From NCBI RefSeq assembly GCF_000970205.1, contig NZ_CP009512.1, positions 3,968,001 to 4,032,000 of the forward strand: 64,000 nucleotides of DNA. Direction: 5' to 3'. The notes beneath the pieces are model-generated. The model saw only the letters and a program-made list of their open reading frames with translations. It made no database searches and was not told the origin of the DNA. The DNA comes from Methanosarcina mazei S-6. GTDB taxonomy: Archaea > Halobacteriota > Methanosarcinia > Methanosarcinales > Methanosarcinaceae. Shown here in pieces: positions 37,222 through 47,283 of this stretch (the first letter of the stretch is position 1; the number at the start of each line of letters is the position of its first letter). Position numbers and translations under genes: made by a program.

Positions 37222-38123
37222 CTATTATACCTCCCTCTGAATTCGGGTTTCAGAGAATACCACCTTAGAATCCCCGTATTCAGCAGCCAGGTATTCATCA
37301 TGTCTGCAAAAAGTCCCGCAATCAACACTATTGAAATCTGCGAAAGCAGAGTGATCTGTGTGAATGAGGGAACGACCAGGTAGGCGAAAGTTGAGACTAT
37401 GAACATTGCAGTGAGCGCTGCAAGGGTTGTGGTAGTCATTGTGATACCTGTGTGCATAGCCCTGGAAATTTTCTCTTCTACTGGCCCCCTGCGTTTAAGT
37501 ACTCTATTTGTGAGCAGAATGTCACTATCTACAGAATAACCGATAAGCATAAGCAGAGCCGCAAGTGTTCCCAGGGACAATTCGATCCCTGCAACCCTCA
37601 TGAAAGCAGCCGCAATCGCAATATCAGAAAAGGCAGAGAGTATAACCGCAGCAGAAGGGATAAGGGTCCTGAAGATCAAAAACACAATTATTGCCATCCC
37701 TATAAAAGAAATAGCAAGGGCCTGTAAAGCCTGCACCTGAAGTTCCTGACCATAAACAGGTCCAACCTGCTGGATCTGCACATTGGAATAACGGCCCATT
37801 ACATCTTCTTCAAGCTGGCGCTGCTGTTCGTTATCCATAATCCCGAACTGCATGATAACTCTGCTTCCGGCCTGCCTGACATCCGTGATAGGATAAGAAG
37901 AATACATATTTTCAAGTACAGCAGGAGATTCGGTAGTTTCTAACGAAATCTGGGTACCGCCCTGAAATTCCATTCCCAGGATTAATGGCGACCCGCTGCT
38001 TACAAAAGAAACTAGCAGTACTACTAAAGAAAGTGCAAGTACTGCAAGGGGGAATGCCAGCAACTGGCGATTATCGTGACTTTTCACGAAATTATCTAAA
38101 AATTCGGTCAAACCTGTTGCCAT
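37218..38123 (-). CDS. secF: Protein-export membrane protein SecF
   Basis: Partner of SecD in the translocase. The 301 residues contain the first helix, the typical LILGMEFQGGTQISLET motif (residues 47-63) and the late five-helix bundle with MLIGYSVDSDILLTNRVLKR, a SecF signature. The ATG at 38123 was chosen because ccggagta lies upstream and the protein then begins directly before the first helix. A small GC-rich hairpin lies upstream near 38240. Confidence 0.94.
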   Translation of the reverse strand: MATGLTEFLDNFVKSHDNRQLLAFPLAVLALSLVVLLVSFVSSGSPLILGMEFQGGTQISLETTESPAVLENMYSSYPITDVRQAGSRVIMQFGIMDNEQQRQLEEDVMGRYSNVQIQQVGPVYGQELQVQALQALAISFIGMAIIVFLIFRTLIPSAAVILSAFSDIAIAAAFMRVAGIELSLGTLAALLMLIGYSVDSDILLTNRVLKRRGPVEEKISRAMHTGITMTTTTLAALTAMFIVSTFAYLVVPSFTQITLLSQISIVLIAGLFADMMNTWLLNTGILRWYSLKPEFRGRYNR

Positions 38124-38524
38124 AATTAAATACTCCGGATGAATGCGTCTATTTTTTCTTGAATCTATCCGAGTTTTTTTGCCGGACATGGAGTCCAGAA
38201 AACGTTCAAATTTAGAACACGGAAGTACCATATATCAGCCGGGAACATCCGGGCTATGAGCCCGGAACGCACCTGATAACCTCGATTATAAGTCCTCTTT
38301 GAGCTTTCTTCAAAGTCAGGTTCCGAAAAGAAATAACCGCATTCTTTATAGTGTAAATAAGTTTATTTTCTTCAGTTCTATATTCTATAGATTATATTAA
38401 TTATTCCTCGAAAAACAATTCTTTCCCTATATAGCGTTAATTCATTCATTTAAAATTTATTGCCAGAAGTGATACAAGTTCTAACGTTATAACTATATAT
38501 ACCATTTACTCTTCATTAAAAATA

Positions 38525-38986
38525 ATGACAGAAAGACCTTCTCTTGATGAGTATTTTCTTGAAATAGCCTACGTGGTGGGAAAGAGAGCGACCTGCCTCC
38601 GGAACAATGTGGGGGCAGTAATTGTACGGGATAAACGTATTCTTTCAACCGGTTATAATGGGGCCCCAAGCGGCATGGAACACTGCCTTGATGTAGGATG
38701 TATCCGGGAACTTGAAAAAATCCCCTCAGGCACGCGGCACGAGAAATGCAGGGCAGTACATGCAGAGCAGAACGCCATTATCCAGGCTGCACTCCACGGA
38801 GTAAGTATTGCCGGAGCAACTATTTACTGTACGCATCAACCGTGTATCCTGTGTGCTAAAATGATTATAAACTCAAACATCAAAAGGGTAGTATACTCAA
38901 TACCTTATCCTGACACCGATTCCCTGATTTTCTTCAGGAGCGCAGGCGTGGAAGTGGAACATATTCCTTTTGAGATAAAATATTGA
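38525..38986 (+). CDS. dCMP deaminase family protein
   Basis: A 153-residue zinc-dependent deaminase, likely turning dCMP into dUMP for thymidylate synthesis. It has [22 protein letters not shown] and the metal motif HAEQNAI with PCILC, the zinc ligands being His, Cys and Cys and the proton shuttle Glu. A TATA-like aactatatatacc lies about 30 bp before the ATG and no ribosome binding site is present, so the mRNA is probably leaderless. Confidence 0.92.
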   Translation: MTERPSLDEYFLEIAYVVGKRATCLRNNVGAVIVRDKRILSTGYNGAPSGMEHCLDVGCIRELEKIPSGTRHEKCRAVHAEQNAIIQAALHGVSIAGATIYCTHQPCILCAKMIINSNIKRVVYSIPYPDTDSLIFFRSAGVEVEHIPFEIKY

Positions 38987-39037
38987 ATACCTGGCAAGTT
39001 ATATTGTAAGTACGGAAAAGGGATAAGAGGTGGAGTA

Positions 39038-39361
39038 ATGCCCGAAGAACTAAAAGCCAGAACACTGAAAGTAGAAGATCTGATCGAGTACCAGGAAGGG
39101 TCGGTTGTAAGCAGGGAAATTATCCGTAAAGACACAGGAACTGTGACTGTATTTGCCTTTGACAAAGGGGAAGGATTGAGCGAACATACTGCACCTTTCG
39201 ATGCCATGGTTCAGGTAATAGACGGGAAGGCAGAGATCATTATTTCCGGGAATAAAAACGTTCTTGAGGGAGGGGACATGATAATAATGCCTGCCAGTGA
39301 ACCCCATGCTCTCAATGCCCTTGAAAGGTTCAAAATGATTCTGACAATGATTCGCTCGTAA
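39038..39361 (+). CDS. Cupin-domain protein
   Basis: A 107-residue single-domain cupin. The first cupin motif appears as GEGLSEHTAPFDAMVQVIDG and the second as GDMIIMPASEPHALNA, giving the His/Glu/His metal-binding pattern in part. It begins 51 bp after the deaminase behind gaggtgga. Substrate and role are unknown; small cupins of this kind bind metals in the cytosol. Confidence 0.85.
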   Translation: MPEELKARTLKVEDLIEYQEGSVVSREIIRKDTGTVTVFAFDKGEGLSEHTAPFDAMVQVIDGKAEIIISGNKNVLEGGDMIIMPASEPHALNALERFKMILTMIRS

Positions 39362-39444
39362 CTGATCTATGTGCAATATATTCTCTTTTAATTTTTACTT
39401 TTAAACCTTAAATCCCGAGTTTTACCTCTAACCCGGTCATATTT

Positions 39445-39555
39445 TTAATCCAATACTGTTTTCAACATTAATCCAATATGTTTTTAACATTAATCCAATA
39501 TGTTTTTAACATTAATCCAATATGTTTTTAACATTAATCCAATAATGTTTTTAAC
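39445..39555. repeat. 22-bp tandem repeat, three perfect and two diverged copies
   Basis: The unit begins attaatccaatatgttttta and repeats at 39467, 39489 and 39511 without change; flanking copies at 39445 and 39533 differ slightly. It lies between the convergent ends of the cupin gene and cofE. Confidence 0.9.
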
Positions 39556-39567
39556 ATTTTTTCCAGC

Positions 39568-40332
39568 TCATTTCTTATTTCTCAAGCACCGAAGACCCTG
39601 TTTAATGACATCCATGTTTTCAGGGCGGTATGACTCTTTTATAGATGTATCCCCTTCACAGTAGTAATCAAGCCCGCGGATGATTACAACCGGGATTCCA
39701 CCTGCTCCTTCTCCCATTAAAAGATTGGCAGCACCTGCAAGTTCGTCAGCAATTGCCTGCTCTGTGATTTCCAGGACTTTGCCGAAAAGGTCCTTTTCCC
39801 CTATCCAGCGTTTTACAGGTTTTATATTATAAATTCCGATGGCAACTCCAGTCTGCCCGATCTTGAAAGCTCTTCCGTTTGTGTCCGTAATAATAATGCT
39901 TAACTTTTTCCCGCTAAGCTTTTCAAGTTCCTTTCCGATTTTTAAGGCACTTGCATCCGGGTTTTCAGGGGGGTACAGTAAAAACCCGTTCTCAATATTA
40001 GACTCGTCAATTCCTGCATTAACACAGGTGTGCCCTGCGAGAGTCGTCACAAGCATAAAAGGTGTCTCGACAAAGACTTCCCTGCTCTTTGAAAGGACCG
40101 CCTGTATAAAACGAGGATCTTTTCCTGTCCGGGCTGCAATTTCAAGAGCTTCTTCTCCAGGGGTGATATCTTCGAGCCTGAAAATTTCCCCTTCGGCTTT
40201 TGCAACAATGGTTGATGCAATAATCATAATGTCTCTGTCCTGAAGTCCAATTTTCTCACAGATGATGGAGGGCAGGTTGTCTCCTTCATGTATGAGAGGG
40301 ATTTTTTCTACGGCAATTGCTTCGAATTTCAA
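39568..40332 (-). CDS. cofE: Coenzyme F420-0:L-glutamate ligase
   Basis: Adds glutamate residues to F420-0 using GTP, giving the working hydride carrier F420 of methanogenesis. The 254-residue chain starts AIAVEKIPLIHEGDNLPSII and holds TDTNGRAFKIGQTGVAIG and GAANLLMGEGAGGIPVVIIRG, both typical of CofE. It acts in the cytosol as a dimer. It stands alone, transcribed toward the cupin gene with the tandem repeat between. Confidence 0.94.
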   Translation of the reverse strand: MKFEAIAVEKIPLIHEGDNLPSIICEKIGLQDRDIMIIASTIVAKAEGEIFRLEDITPGEEALEIAARTGKDPRFIQAVLSKSREVFVETPFMLVTTLAGHTCVNAGIDESNIENGFLLYPPENPDASALKIGKELEKLSGKKLSIIITDTNGRAFKIGQTGVAIGIYNIKPVKRWIGEKDLFGKVLEITEQAIADELAGAANLLMGEGAGGIPVVIIRGLDYYCEGDTSIKESYRPENMDVIKQGLRCLRNKK

Positions 40333-40725
40333 AGGATTCCCTCAAATAATTTAAAATGATAGAATATTGAGCGGGCTGGTTTACAGAGTTACAAAAACCC
40401 ATAAATGAATAATTTAGACCAGTAAAGGCAGTAACCATAAATAAGACCACCGATATACTGGATTTTGCGGCGATGATGAAAGTTACCCCGGCTGAGCAAA
40501 AGATGATGAGAACAATTTCCTGATGCCGCACTTTTTACTTTAATTTATTCATTATTTTTTTTCGATTACCATACTTTTCGATTACTGGGACAATTCAAAT
40601 AATTCTTCAATTGTTTTCAATTTAATAACTGTTTAAATTCAATAACTGTTTAAGTTTAAGAACTGTTTATCTTCAGGAGTATAATTAAAAATTTATATCT
40701 AGCTTGCAGACCATTTTCTGAAGGG
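40333..40725. other. Divergent spacer with a short repeat
   Basis: The 393 bp between cofE and the hypothetical gene at 40726 hold both promoters. A degenerate repeat of the type aataactgtttaa occurs three times at 40621-40668. An open frame at 40286-40531 (minus) overlaps cofE and is not supported. Confidence 0.5.
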
Positions 40726-41145
40726 GTGTTAATTATCAGTCAGTACGAATTGAGTGAACTCATAAAGAAAATCAAAGAAAAAAGCCCTTTTGAATGTAAA
40801 GAAAACCCGCGAAGCAGGCCTCGTGCCTTAAAAATTATCATAAGCAAACTGTACTATTCCCTGGACTATAAAAATGAGCCTCAGGCAACCCGGGAAAAGG
40901 TAACTCAAATGCTTCTTTACCACGGGCAGTTCAGCAGGGAAGAGATCGACGAAGCTTTCAGAATGGCTTCAAGAGAAACCACAGATTATTCCATAGAATT
41001 CCTGAAGCAGCATCCTGAGCTTGCAAGAGTTGAGGCATTGAAGAATAAAGAGTTCCCTGATGAGGAAGACGAAGGATTAAAAACGTCCATTGAAGGAATG
41101 GATAAACTTACAGAAACAAAGTATATTTTTCCTCACTATACCTGA
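40726..41145 (+). CDS. Conserved-looking hypothetical protein
   Basis: A 139-residue soluble protein with a basic N-terminal half (SELIKKIKEKSPFECKENPR, then RALKIIISKLYYSLDYKN) and an acidic end. Helices dominate and no cysteine or membrane motif is seen. The start is probably GTG at 40726 inside aaggggtg; the start is weakly defined. I do not recognise the family. A spacer of about 250 bp follows before the Hsp20 gene end. Confidence 0.6.
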   Translation: MLIISQYELSELIKKIKEKSPFECKENPRSRPRALKIIISKLYYSLDYKNEPQATREKVTQMLLYHGQFSREEIDEAFRMASRETTDYSIEFLKQHPELARVEALKNKEFPDEEDEGLKTSIEGMDKLTETKYIFPHYT

Positions 41146-41397
41146 AATTCCCTCAAGTCCGATAAAAATTTCGGAAAGAGGTGAAATGAGGAGAAAAGCA
41201 AATGAATACGGCAGGAAAAAAATTAAACAATTGTAAGCAAATTGACAAAAAACTGGAACTGTAAATATAAACCGGATAGATAAAAAAGATAAAATTAATG
41301 GACTGAGGAAAAATAGGAAGCCTCTTATTTAGAGGCTCTATTAATTCGTTAAATCAAAGTGTGTTTTCCTCTTCTGAGAGGATTACTTGATCTCTAG

Positions 41398-41859
41398 TTA
41401 CTCAATCTCTATCTTCTTTTTCGGCTCTTCAATTTTCGCTTTTGGCAGCATTATGGTCAGGACTCCATTGTCCATTTTTGCACAGGCTCCTTCTTCCCTG
41501 ACACTGGAAGGCAGGCGAACAGCACGGTAAAATTGTGTATATGCTCTCTCCCTCCGCAGGTACCCTTCTTCTTCGGATTCCTTTTCCTTGCCGGATTTTG
41601 CGCTGATCTCAAGCATATCCTCTTTGAGGTTAATTTCTACGTCCTCTTTATTAATTCCAGGCAGGTCTGTAGTAACCAGAAGCTTGTCGTCTTCTTCCTT
41701 TATGTCAATGGCAGGAGTGTATACTTTTCCGCCACCCCATTCTTCCATGGGCATGAAGTCTTCAAACAGCTGGTTCAGGCGTTCCTGTGTTCTTTTAATC
41801 TCTTCAAAAGGATCCCAGCGTGCGGGTCCTGAAAATGATCTTTTAGCAGGCCATCTCAT
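41398..41859 (-). CDS. Small heat shock protein, Hsp20/alpha-crystallin family
   Basis: An ATP-independent chaperone that holds unfolding proteins. The 153 residues have an N-terminal arm (MRWPAKRSFSGPARWDPFEE), the alpha-crystallin domain (about 45-140) with TPAIDIKEEDDKLLVTTDLP and the signature MDNGVLTIMLPKA. The end carries KKKIEIE, with an I-x-I anchor motif. The ATG follows aaggggga. It probably forms large cytosolic oligomers. It is alone in its transcript. Confidence 0.94.
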   Translation of the reverse strand: MRWPAKRSFSGPARWDPFEEIKRTQERLNQLFEDFMPMEEWGGGKVYTPAIDIKEEDDKLLVTTDLPGINKEDVEINLKEDMLEISAKSGKEKESEEEGYLRRERAYTQFYRAVRLPSSVREEGACAKMDNGVLTIMLPKAKIEEPKKKIEIE

Positions 41860-41959
41860 CTTTTATTCCCCCTTAAGTAAAAAAATTATGCAGATATAGT
41901 TTGCTATTTTGAATATATTGAGAAAGGATATATAAGTTTTCTCAGGTAATTTCACAAAA

Positions 41960-42142
41960 ATGTACTTAAAAAAGGAATCACAAATGAATAAAATGTGCAA
42001 AATGAAAAAAATCCCGAGAAACCCGGTTAAAAGGGATTTCAGGAGAAAACTAAAAGGTTCCGGGTCTGGAACTTATATAAAGCAATATAAGGACCTGGTA
42101 AGAGAGAACCTTGCAAAGAACATAAAGATTCTGATAACATAG
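41960..42142 (+). CDS. Possible small basic protein
   Basis: A 60-residue open frame rich in lysine and arginine (MKKIPRNPVKRDFRRKLKGS). Its end, YIKQYKDLVRENLAKNIKIL, is followed downstream by DNA that would encode [19 protein letters not shown] in frame after a stop, a decayed duplication. No good ribosome binding site is seen at the first ATG. It may be a real small protein or a relic; evidence is weak. Confidence 0.35.
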   Translation: MYLKKESQMNKMCKMKKIPRNPVKRDFRRKLKGSGSGTYIKQYKDLVRENLAKNIKILIT

Positions 42143-42193
42143 AATATTATAAAAATCTGGTAACAGAAAAACTTATAAAGAGCCTGAAAAAAT

Positions 42194-43387
42194 TTAGCTC
42201 TTTATAAGAATTCCTATGAGGTCTGAAGCTTTTACGAGTCCCATAGAGCCATTTTTAACTGATTCCTCATCAAAGGCTTCCACATTGTCCGTTTCTGGTT
42301 TATCAGTTCTGTAGATAGCAAACGGAATAGGGTCTCGTGTATGGGTCTTTACTGATATAGGGGTAGGATGGTCAGGAAGTACAAGGATTGTAAAAGGCTC
42401 ATCTGAGTTTTCTGCGTATTCAAGGATAGGGGCAACTATGCGGCTGTCAAAATCCTCAACTGCCTTCAACTTTTTCTCAATGCTGCCTTCGTGCCCTGCC
42501 TCATCAGGAGCCTCGACATGCACGAAAACAAGATCTCTGGTTTTCAATGCTTCAATAGCTGCTCTGACCTTCCCCTCATAATTGGTATCCAGGTAACCGG
42601 TTGCTCCGTGGACTTCAATTACATCCAGCCCGGCATAAATCCCGATTCCCTTAAGCAAATCCACTGCGGAAATGACAGCTCCTTTTTTCCCATAAAGTTT
42701 CATAAAAGCCGTGAACTTCGGGGCGTAGCCCTGCCCCCAGACCCAGATAGAGTTTGCAGGGTTTTTTCCTTCCTCCACTCGTTTAAGGTTAACGGGATGC
42801 AGTTCCAGAACAACCTTGGAAGCTTCAATAAGCTCTGAGAAAAACTCCCCGTCTTTTCCTCTGGGCAGATATTTATCTATTTTCTCTCCTGTGATATCGT
42901 GCGGAGGTGTGCATTCCGTTTCTGCCCCCAGGTTATTTCCGGCAACGATAAGGTGCCTGTAACTTATTCCCGGATAAAACCTGATATTCTCTGTACTGAG
43001 TTCGTAATCAAGAGTATCAATCAAAATCTCTGCTTCATCACTGCTGATATGCCCTGCACTGTAGTCTTTTATCATCCCGTGCTCTGTGGTAATAAGATTG
43101 CACCTGAAAGCCACATCGTCCGCTGCAAGAGCTACTCCCATACTCGCAGCTTCCAGAGGAGCCCTTCCTGAGTAATAGGTTGCCGGGTCGTATCCCAGAA
43201 TTGACATATTTGCAACGTCGCTTCCTGGAGGAAAACTATCAGGTACGGTCTTTGCAAGCCCGGCTCTCCCGCGCGCTGCAATGGAATCCATAGCAGGTGT
43301 TCGGGCTGCCTGTAGAATAGTCCTGTTACCCAGTTTCTCTATAGGGTAATCCGCCATTCCGTCTCCTATAAGTATGGCATATTTCAT
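42194..43387 (-). CDS. apgM: Cofactor-independent phosphoglycerate mutase, archaeal type
   Basis: Interconverts 2- and 3-phosphoglycerate in gluconeogenesis and glycolysis. The 397-residue chain is of the alkaline phosphatase superfamily: it begins [19 protein letters not shown] with the first metal-binding acid. [14 protein letters not shown] carries the catalytic serine. [21 protein letters not shown] and [15 protein letters not shown] supply further metal ligands. The ATG at 43387 follows aaaggtgaag. Typical length for the archaeal family is about 400, which fits. Confidence 0.93.
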   Translation of the reverse strand: MKYAILIGDGMADYPIEKLGNRTILQAARTPAMDSIAARGRAGLAKTVPDSFPPGSDVANMSILGYDPATYYSGRAPLEAASMGVALAADDVAFRCNLITTEHGMIKDYSAGHISSDEAEILIDTLDYELSTENIRFYPGISYRHLIVAGNNLGAETECTPPHDITGEKIDKYLPRGKDGEFFSELIEASKVVLELHPVNLKRVEEGKNPANSIWVWGQGYAPKFTAFMKLYGKKGAVISAVDLLKGIGIYAGLDVIEVHGATGYLDTNYEGKVRAAIEALKTRDLVFVHVEAPDEAGHEGSIEKKLKAVEDFDSRIVAPILEYAENSDEPFTILVLPDHPTPISVKTHTRDPIPFAIYRTDKPETDNVEAFDEESVKNGSMGLVKASDLIGILIKS

Positions 43388-43830
43388 TGCTTCACCTTTT
43401 TCCAACTGCTTTAGCCATTTCTTCTTGCGGATAAAATATATCACTTTCTACCAGATACCTGAATAATATTTTTTTGGCACCTGCCAGCAAGCTTTTTCTG
43501 CTGATCCTAATGTTTCAATTCCTATACCCATTTTACACAAACATTATAATATAGTATCCATATCCTATACACGACACGCTCTCAAAGTAAAATATATTAA
43601 GTGGCAGGAGAGCCAGAACATAATCTTCTTTACATGCAGGATAATTTATAAAAAAGCAACCTGCAGACGTAACAGTGTATATTTCAGGGCTAAAATAATG
43701 CTAGCCAGGATTTAGCCGTAAATTCTGATCGCAATGGTCAGATTAATTAAGATTCAGAACACTAAGGATAACATAGTACAAAAAATTAAAATGTGAGATA
43801 CCCGACTTAATGCTAAAACGTGATCCGATC
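43388..43830. other. Divergent promoter spacer
   Basis: About 440 bp between apgM and the aspartokinase gene. It should hold both promoters. No RNA, riboswitch or repeat was recognised. Confidence 0.45.
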
Positions 43831-45249
43831 ATGAAAATAGTAATGAAATTTGGAGGAACTTCCGTTGGGGACGGAAAAAAGATCCGTCATGTTGCCCATC
43901 TTCTCAAAAAATACAATGAGGAGGGCAACCAGATTGTGGTGGTAACCTCGGCACTCGGTGGAGTAACCGATAGGCTTCTGGAAAATGCTCGCCTTGCCTC
44001 AACAAAGGGCAAGGTTTCGCTTGTCAAAGAATTTAAAACAGAACTTACAAACAAACACCACGAAGCCGTGAGGGACGCCATTGAAGACCCCAATGTCGCA
44101 AAAGATGTCCTCCACATCCTTGACCTCAGGATTGACGAGCTTGAAAAAGCCCTGATCGGTATCTGCTATCTGGGTGAACTTACAAACAGGTCAATCGATT
44201 ATATTTCTTCGTACGGAGAACGTCTGGCGGCTCCAATAATTTCAGGCGCTGTCCGATCCCTGGGGATCCCATCAATCGAATACACCGGGGGAGAGGCAGG
44301 GATTTTAACCACATCGGATTACGGAAACGCCCGTCCTCTTGAAAAGACATACGAGCTCGTATCAAAAAGGCTTGGGTGCAGGCTTGATTCTCATATCCTT
44401 GTGGTCACAGGCTTCATAGGGGAAAATGAAGACGGGATAATTACCACCCTTGGAAGAAGCGGGTCCGATTTCTCAGCTTCCATACTTGGAGCAGCCCTGA
44501 AAGCTGACGAGATCTGGCTCTGGAAAGAAGTTAACGGGATCATGACAACGGACCCGAGAATCGTTCCCGAAGCAAAGACCATCCCGCAGATCTCATATGC
44601 AGAAGCCATGGAACTCTCTTATTTCGGAGCAAACGTTCTGCACCCGCGTACTATTGAACCGGCAATGCGCGAACACATTCCCGTAAGGGTCAAAAACACC
44701 TTTGATCCGGAGTTCCCCGGTACACTGGTAGTATCTGAGAAGTTCCAGTGCAAGCATGTTGTAAAGGCAGTGAGCCTGATCAAAAATGTAGCCCTTATTA
44801 ACATCTCAGGCGCGGAAATGGCAGGGACAATCGGGACTGTAGCAAGGCTCTTTACCGCTCTTGCAAGGGCAGGGGTAAATATTGTTATGATCAGCCAGGG
44901 GTCCTCAGAGTCCAACCTATCTTTCGTTGTCAGTGAGGCTCATGTGGAACCTGCGTTAAAAGCTCTTCATGCAGAATTCAACCGTGAAATCATAAAGGAA
45001 ATTACTTCGGACAAAAATGTATGTGTGGTTGCGGTTGTTGGTGCTGGGATGGCAGGAACTCCCGGAGTGGCAAAAAGGGTATTCGGAGCACTTGGGAATT
45101 CAATGATTAATATTATTATGATAAGCCAGGGCTCTTCCCAGTACAATATCTCTTTCGTTGTCAGGGAAGATGACGCATTTGCCGCAGTCAAGACACTGCA
45201 CGACGAATTCGAACTTTATAATGGAAATGGAATTGAAAAAAAGCTGTAA
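43831..45249 (+). CDS. Aspartokinase with two C-terminal ACT domains
   Basis: Phosphorylates aspartate, the first step toward lysine, threonine and methionine. The 472 residues begin KIVMKFGGTSVGDGKKIRHV, the kinase signature, with TTLGRSGSDFSASILGAALK in the middle. Two ACT regulatory domains follow: one with RLFTALARAGVNIVMISQGS and one with RVFGALGNSMINIIMISQGS. These usually give feedback control by lysine or threonine. The ATG at 43831 follows cgtgatc; an in-frame ATG 21 bp earlier is possible. purM begins 22 bp after it. Confidence 0.93.
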   Translation: MKIVMKFGGTSVGDGKKIRHVAHLLKKYNEEGNQIVVVTSALGGVTDRLLENARLASTKGKVSLVKEFKTELTNKHHEAVRDAIEDPNVAKDVLHILDLRIDELEKALIGICYLGELTNRSIDYISSYGERLAAPIISGAVRSLGIPSIEYTGGEAGILTTSDYGNARPLEKTYELVSKRLGCRLDSHILVVTGFIGENEDGIITTLGRSGSDFSASILGAALKADEIWLWKEVNGIMTTDPRIVPEAKTIPQISYAEAMELSYFGANVLHPRTIEPAMREHIPVRVKNTFDPEFPGTLVVSEKFQCKHVVKAVSLIKNVALINISGAEMAGTIGTVARLFTALARAGVNIVMISQGSSESNLSFVVSEAHVEPALKALHAEFNREIIKEITSDKNVCVVAVVGAGMAGTPGVAKRVFGALGNSMINIIMISQGSSQYNISFVVREDDAFAAVKTLHDEFELYNGNGIEKKL

Positions 45250-45271
45250 AGCTTGCAGGAATGGTCACAGA

Positions 45272-46273
45272 ATGAGTGAAAAGCACTTAACATACGCGGA
45301 TTCGGGCGTGGATATTAAAGAGGAAGAAAAAACTGTCAAAACCCTTATCGACAAATTAAGTTATGTTCGAAAAGGTATAGGAGCCCCACTTACAGGAATA
45401 GGGCACTATGCAGGGCTTCTCGACTTCGGAGAGTATGCCCTGGCAATGACAACTGACGGAGTCGGCTCAAAAGTACTTATTGCTAATGAGATGCAGCGCT
45501 GGAACACCGTCGGAATAGACTGCATCGCAATGAATGTTAACGACCTTCTTGCAATAGGGGCCGAACCTGTAGCCTTTGTGGACTATCTTGCCCTGGAGAA
45601 GCATGAAGAAGGCTTTGCCGAACAGATCGGAGAGGGACTGCTGAAAGGAGCCGAAATCTCCAGGATGTCCATTGTAGGCGGAGAGACCGCTACTCTTCCC
45701 GATATAATTAAAGGTTTTGACCTGGCAGGCACCTGTCTCGGATACCTTAAAAAAGAGGATATTATCGAAGGAGGAAGGGTCCGGGTAGGCGACGTAATTG
45801 TCGGCATCCCGAGTACAGGCGTCCACAGTAACGGTTACACCCTTGTGAGAAAAATCATACAGGAATCCGGGTACTCCTATCACGACCCCTGCCCCTATGA
45901 CAGTTCAAAAACCATAGGAGATGACCTTCTTGAGCCCACGAGGATCTATATTGAAGTCCTTGATGTCCTTAAAGCGTGTGAAGTCCACGGGCTTGCTCAC
46001 ATAACCGGAAGCGGGCTTTTGAAACTGAGAAGGGTTACAAAACTCGGTTTTGATTTCTACGACCCCCTAGAGCCCCAGGAGATTTTCAAATTCCTGCGGA
46101 AAGAAGGCGGAGTCGATGACCTTGAGATGTACAGGACCTTCAATATGGGAATGGGCTTTTTGATCATCCTTCCGGAAAAAGACGCCGAGAAAGCTGCAGA
46201 AATAACAGGTGGAAAAATCGTAGGCAAAATCGTGGAAAGCGGGATCAGGGTTAAAGACCTGGTAATAGAGTAA
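45272..46273 (+). CDS. purM: Phosphoribosylformylglycinamidine cyclo-ligase (AIR synthetase)
   Basis: Closes the imidazole ring of aminoimidazole ribonucleotide with ATP in purine synthesis. The 333 residues are of the PurM fold: TDGVGSKVLIANEMQRWNTV and the metal/ATP motif with SIVGGETATLPDIIKGFDLA. GVHSNGYTLVRKII and ITGSGLLKLRRVT follow. The start at 45272 was preferred because it gives the family N-terminus (MSEKHLTYADSGVDI) and follows aggaatg. It is close behind aspartokinase on the same strand. Confidence 0.94.
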   Translation: MSEKHLTYADSGVDIKEEEKTVKTLIDKLSYVRKGIGAPLTGIGHYAGLLDFGEYALAMTTDGVGSKVLIANEMQRWNTVGIDCIAMNVNDLLAIGAEPVAFVDYLALEKHEEGFAEQIGEGLLKGAEISRMSIVGGETATLPDIIKGFDLAGTCLGYLKKEDIIEGGRVRVGDVIVGIPSTGVHSNGYTLVRKIIQESGYSYHDPCPYDSSKTIGDDLLEPTRIYIEVLDVLKACEVHGLAHITGSGLLKLRRVTKLGFDFYDPLEPQEIFKFLRKEGGVDDLEMYRTFNMGMGFLIILPEKDAEKAAEITGGKIVGKIVESGIRVKDLVIE

Positions 46274-46453
46274 AAATGTAAAACTTAATCCTGTATCAAC
46301 TTAGAGGGAAAGAAAAGAAAAATGCTCTTTTCCCCTACGTTGAAATCTTTTCTGCTTCTCTGCTGTGATAGCCCAATTTTTTAATCCGGAAAGGAGTGAC
46401 TTCTGGACGGCTTCTTACAAGAACGGCTTCTTATTATTGCGGTTATTTTAAAC

Positions 46454-46828
46454 TTATTTTTTCCACATATTAAGATAGCTGGCCGAGGATGCGCCTGAGC
46501 TTTCAGAAGTCTTTGCCTTTTTTATTGGGCCTGTTCCCTTTCCCTTTTCTGCATCTCTGAGCCGATTGATCTCCTTTATGCTGTCATCGTTCTCTATGCT
46601 CAGGACAAATGATCCATGACAGGGTTTGGTATAAGGAAAAATCAGGGCATTTCCCTTCGCTCCCATAGCAATGGGCGGTACTCCTATTATGTAGTAGTCC
46701 TTGAATATCTTGTAGCCCGGGGACACATAGTAGACTTCATCCGAGTTTTTCTCAATATACTCTCTTGCTTCTTTGAAGCTTATCCTGTCCAGGAGGATTG
46801 TATATTTCATCTGTTCAATACAACTCAT
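46454..46828 (-). CDS. DUF1894 protein
   Basis: A 124-residue methanogen-specific protein beginning IEQMKYTILLDRISFKEARE and holding PGYKIFKDYYIIGVPPIAMG and FPYTKPCHGSFVLSIE, the DUF1894 pattern. The tail (residues 96-124) is lysine- and serine-rich. The start overlaps the stop of the DUF1890 gene by four bases, so the two are translated as a pair. Function is unknown. A second DUF1894 gene lies about 900 bp away, on the other strand. Confidence 0.8.
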   Translation of the reverse strand: MSCIEQMKYTILLDRISFKEAREYIEKNSDEVYYVSPGYKIFKDYYIIGVPPIAMGAKGNALIFPYTKPCHGSFVLSIENDDSIKEINRLRDAEKGKGTGPIKKAKTSESSGASSASYLNMWKK

Positions 46829-47283
46829 CTGGCTATTTCCCCCATTATTTTATCCAGTTTGTTTTTAAGTCGAACAGGATTGTGAACATCCTGTGTAACT
46901 ATTTTCTCACAATCGAACTCTATAGTTTGAGCTAATTCCTCAGCGTGCCTTCCAAAGACGATTGAATACATTCTGACCTGAGAAATAGCGCTTACCGTCG
47001 CTGCATAAGTCACTCCTGAATCATTATGCATGAAGGCAAAGCATATGTCAAAATCCGCTCTTTTTTCAATAATGTCTTCCAGAGTTTTATCAAGGTCTAC
47101 CAGCTTTTTTGCATAATACCCGTCAGAATCAGAAATTTTCAAAAGCTTGGTTGCGGCATTTGTTCCGGCAACGGTGACATCGAATCCTGACTGGGTAAGC
47201 TTATGAGAAAGATACAGGGCAATACTGGTTTGAATCGGGACCTCTGGACATCCCATCATGAGGAGAACTTTTACGCCGGTCAT
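46825..47283 (-). CDS. DUF1890 protein
   Basis: A 152-residue cytosolic protein with a flavodoxin-like or Rossmann-like look: VKVLLMMGCPEVPIQTSIAL at the start, FDVTVAGTNAATKLLKISD, and DFDICFAFMHNDSGVTYAAT. This fits DUF1890, a family confined to methanogens and usually paired with DUF1894 as here. Function is unknown; the conserved Cys in GCPEVP may matter. Confidence 0.8.
   Translation of the reverse strand: MTGVKVLLMMGCPEVPIQTSIALYLSHKLTQSGFDVTVAGTNAATKLLKISDSDGYYAKKLVDLDKTLEDIIEKRADFDICFAFMHNDSGVTYAATVSAISQVRMYSIVFGRHAEELAQTIEFDCEKIVTQDVHNPVRLKNKLDKIMGEIAR

Noticed and set aside
39445-39555. CRISPR-like array
   Set aside because: Units are directly adjacent without unique spacers, and no cas gene is near.
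40286-40531. 81-codon minus-strand frame
   Set aside because: It overlaps the start of cofE in another frame and has no start signal.
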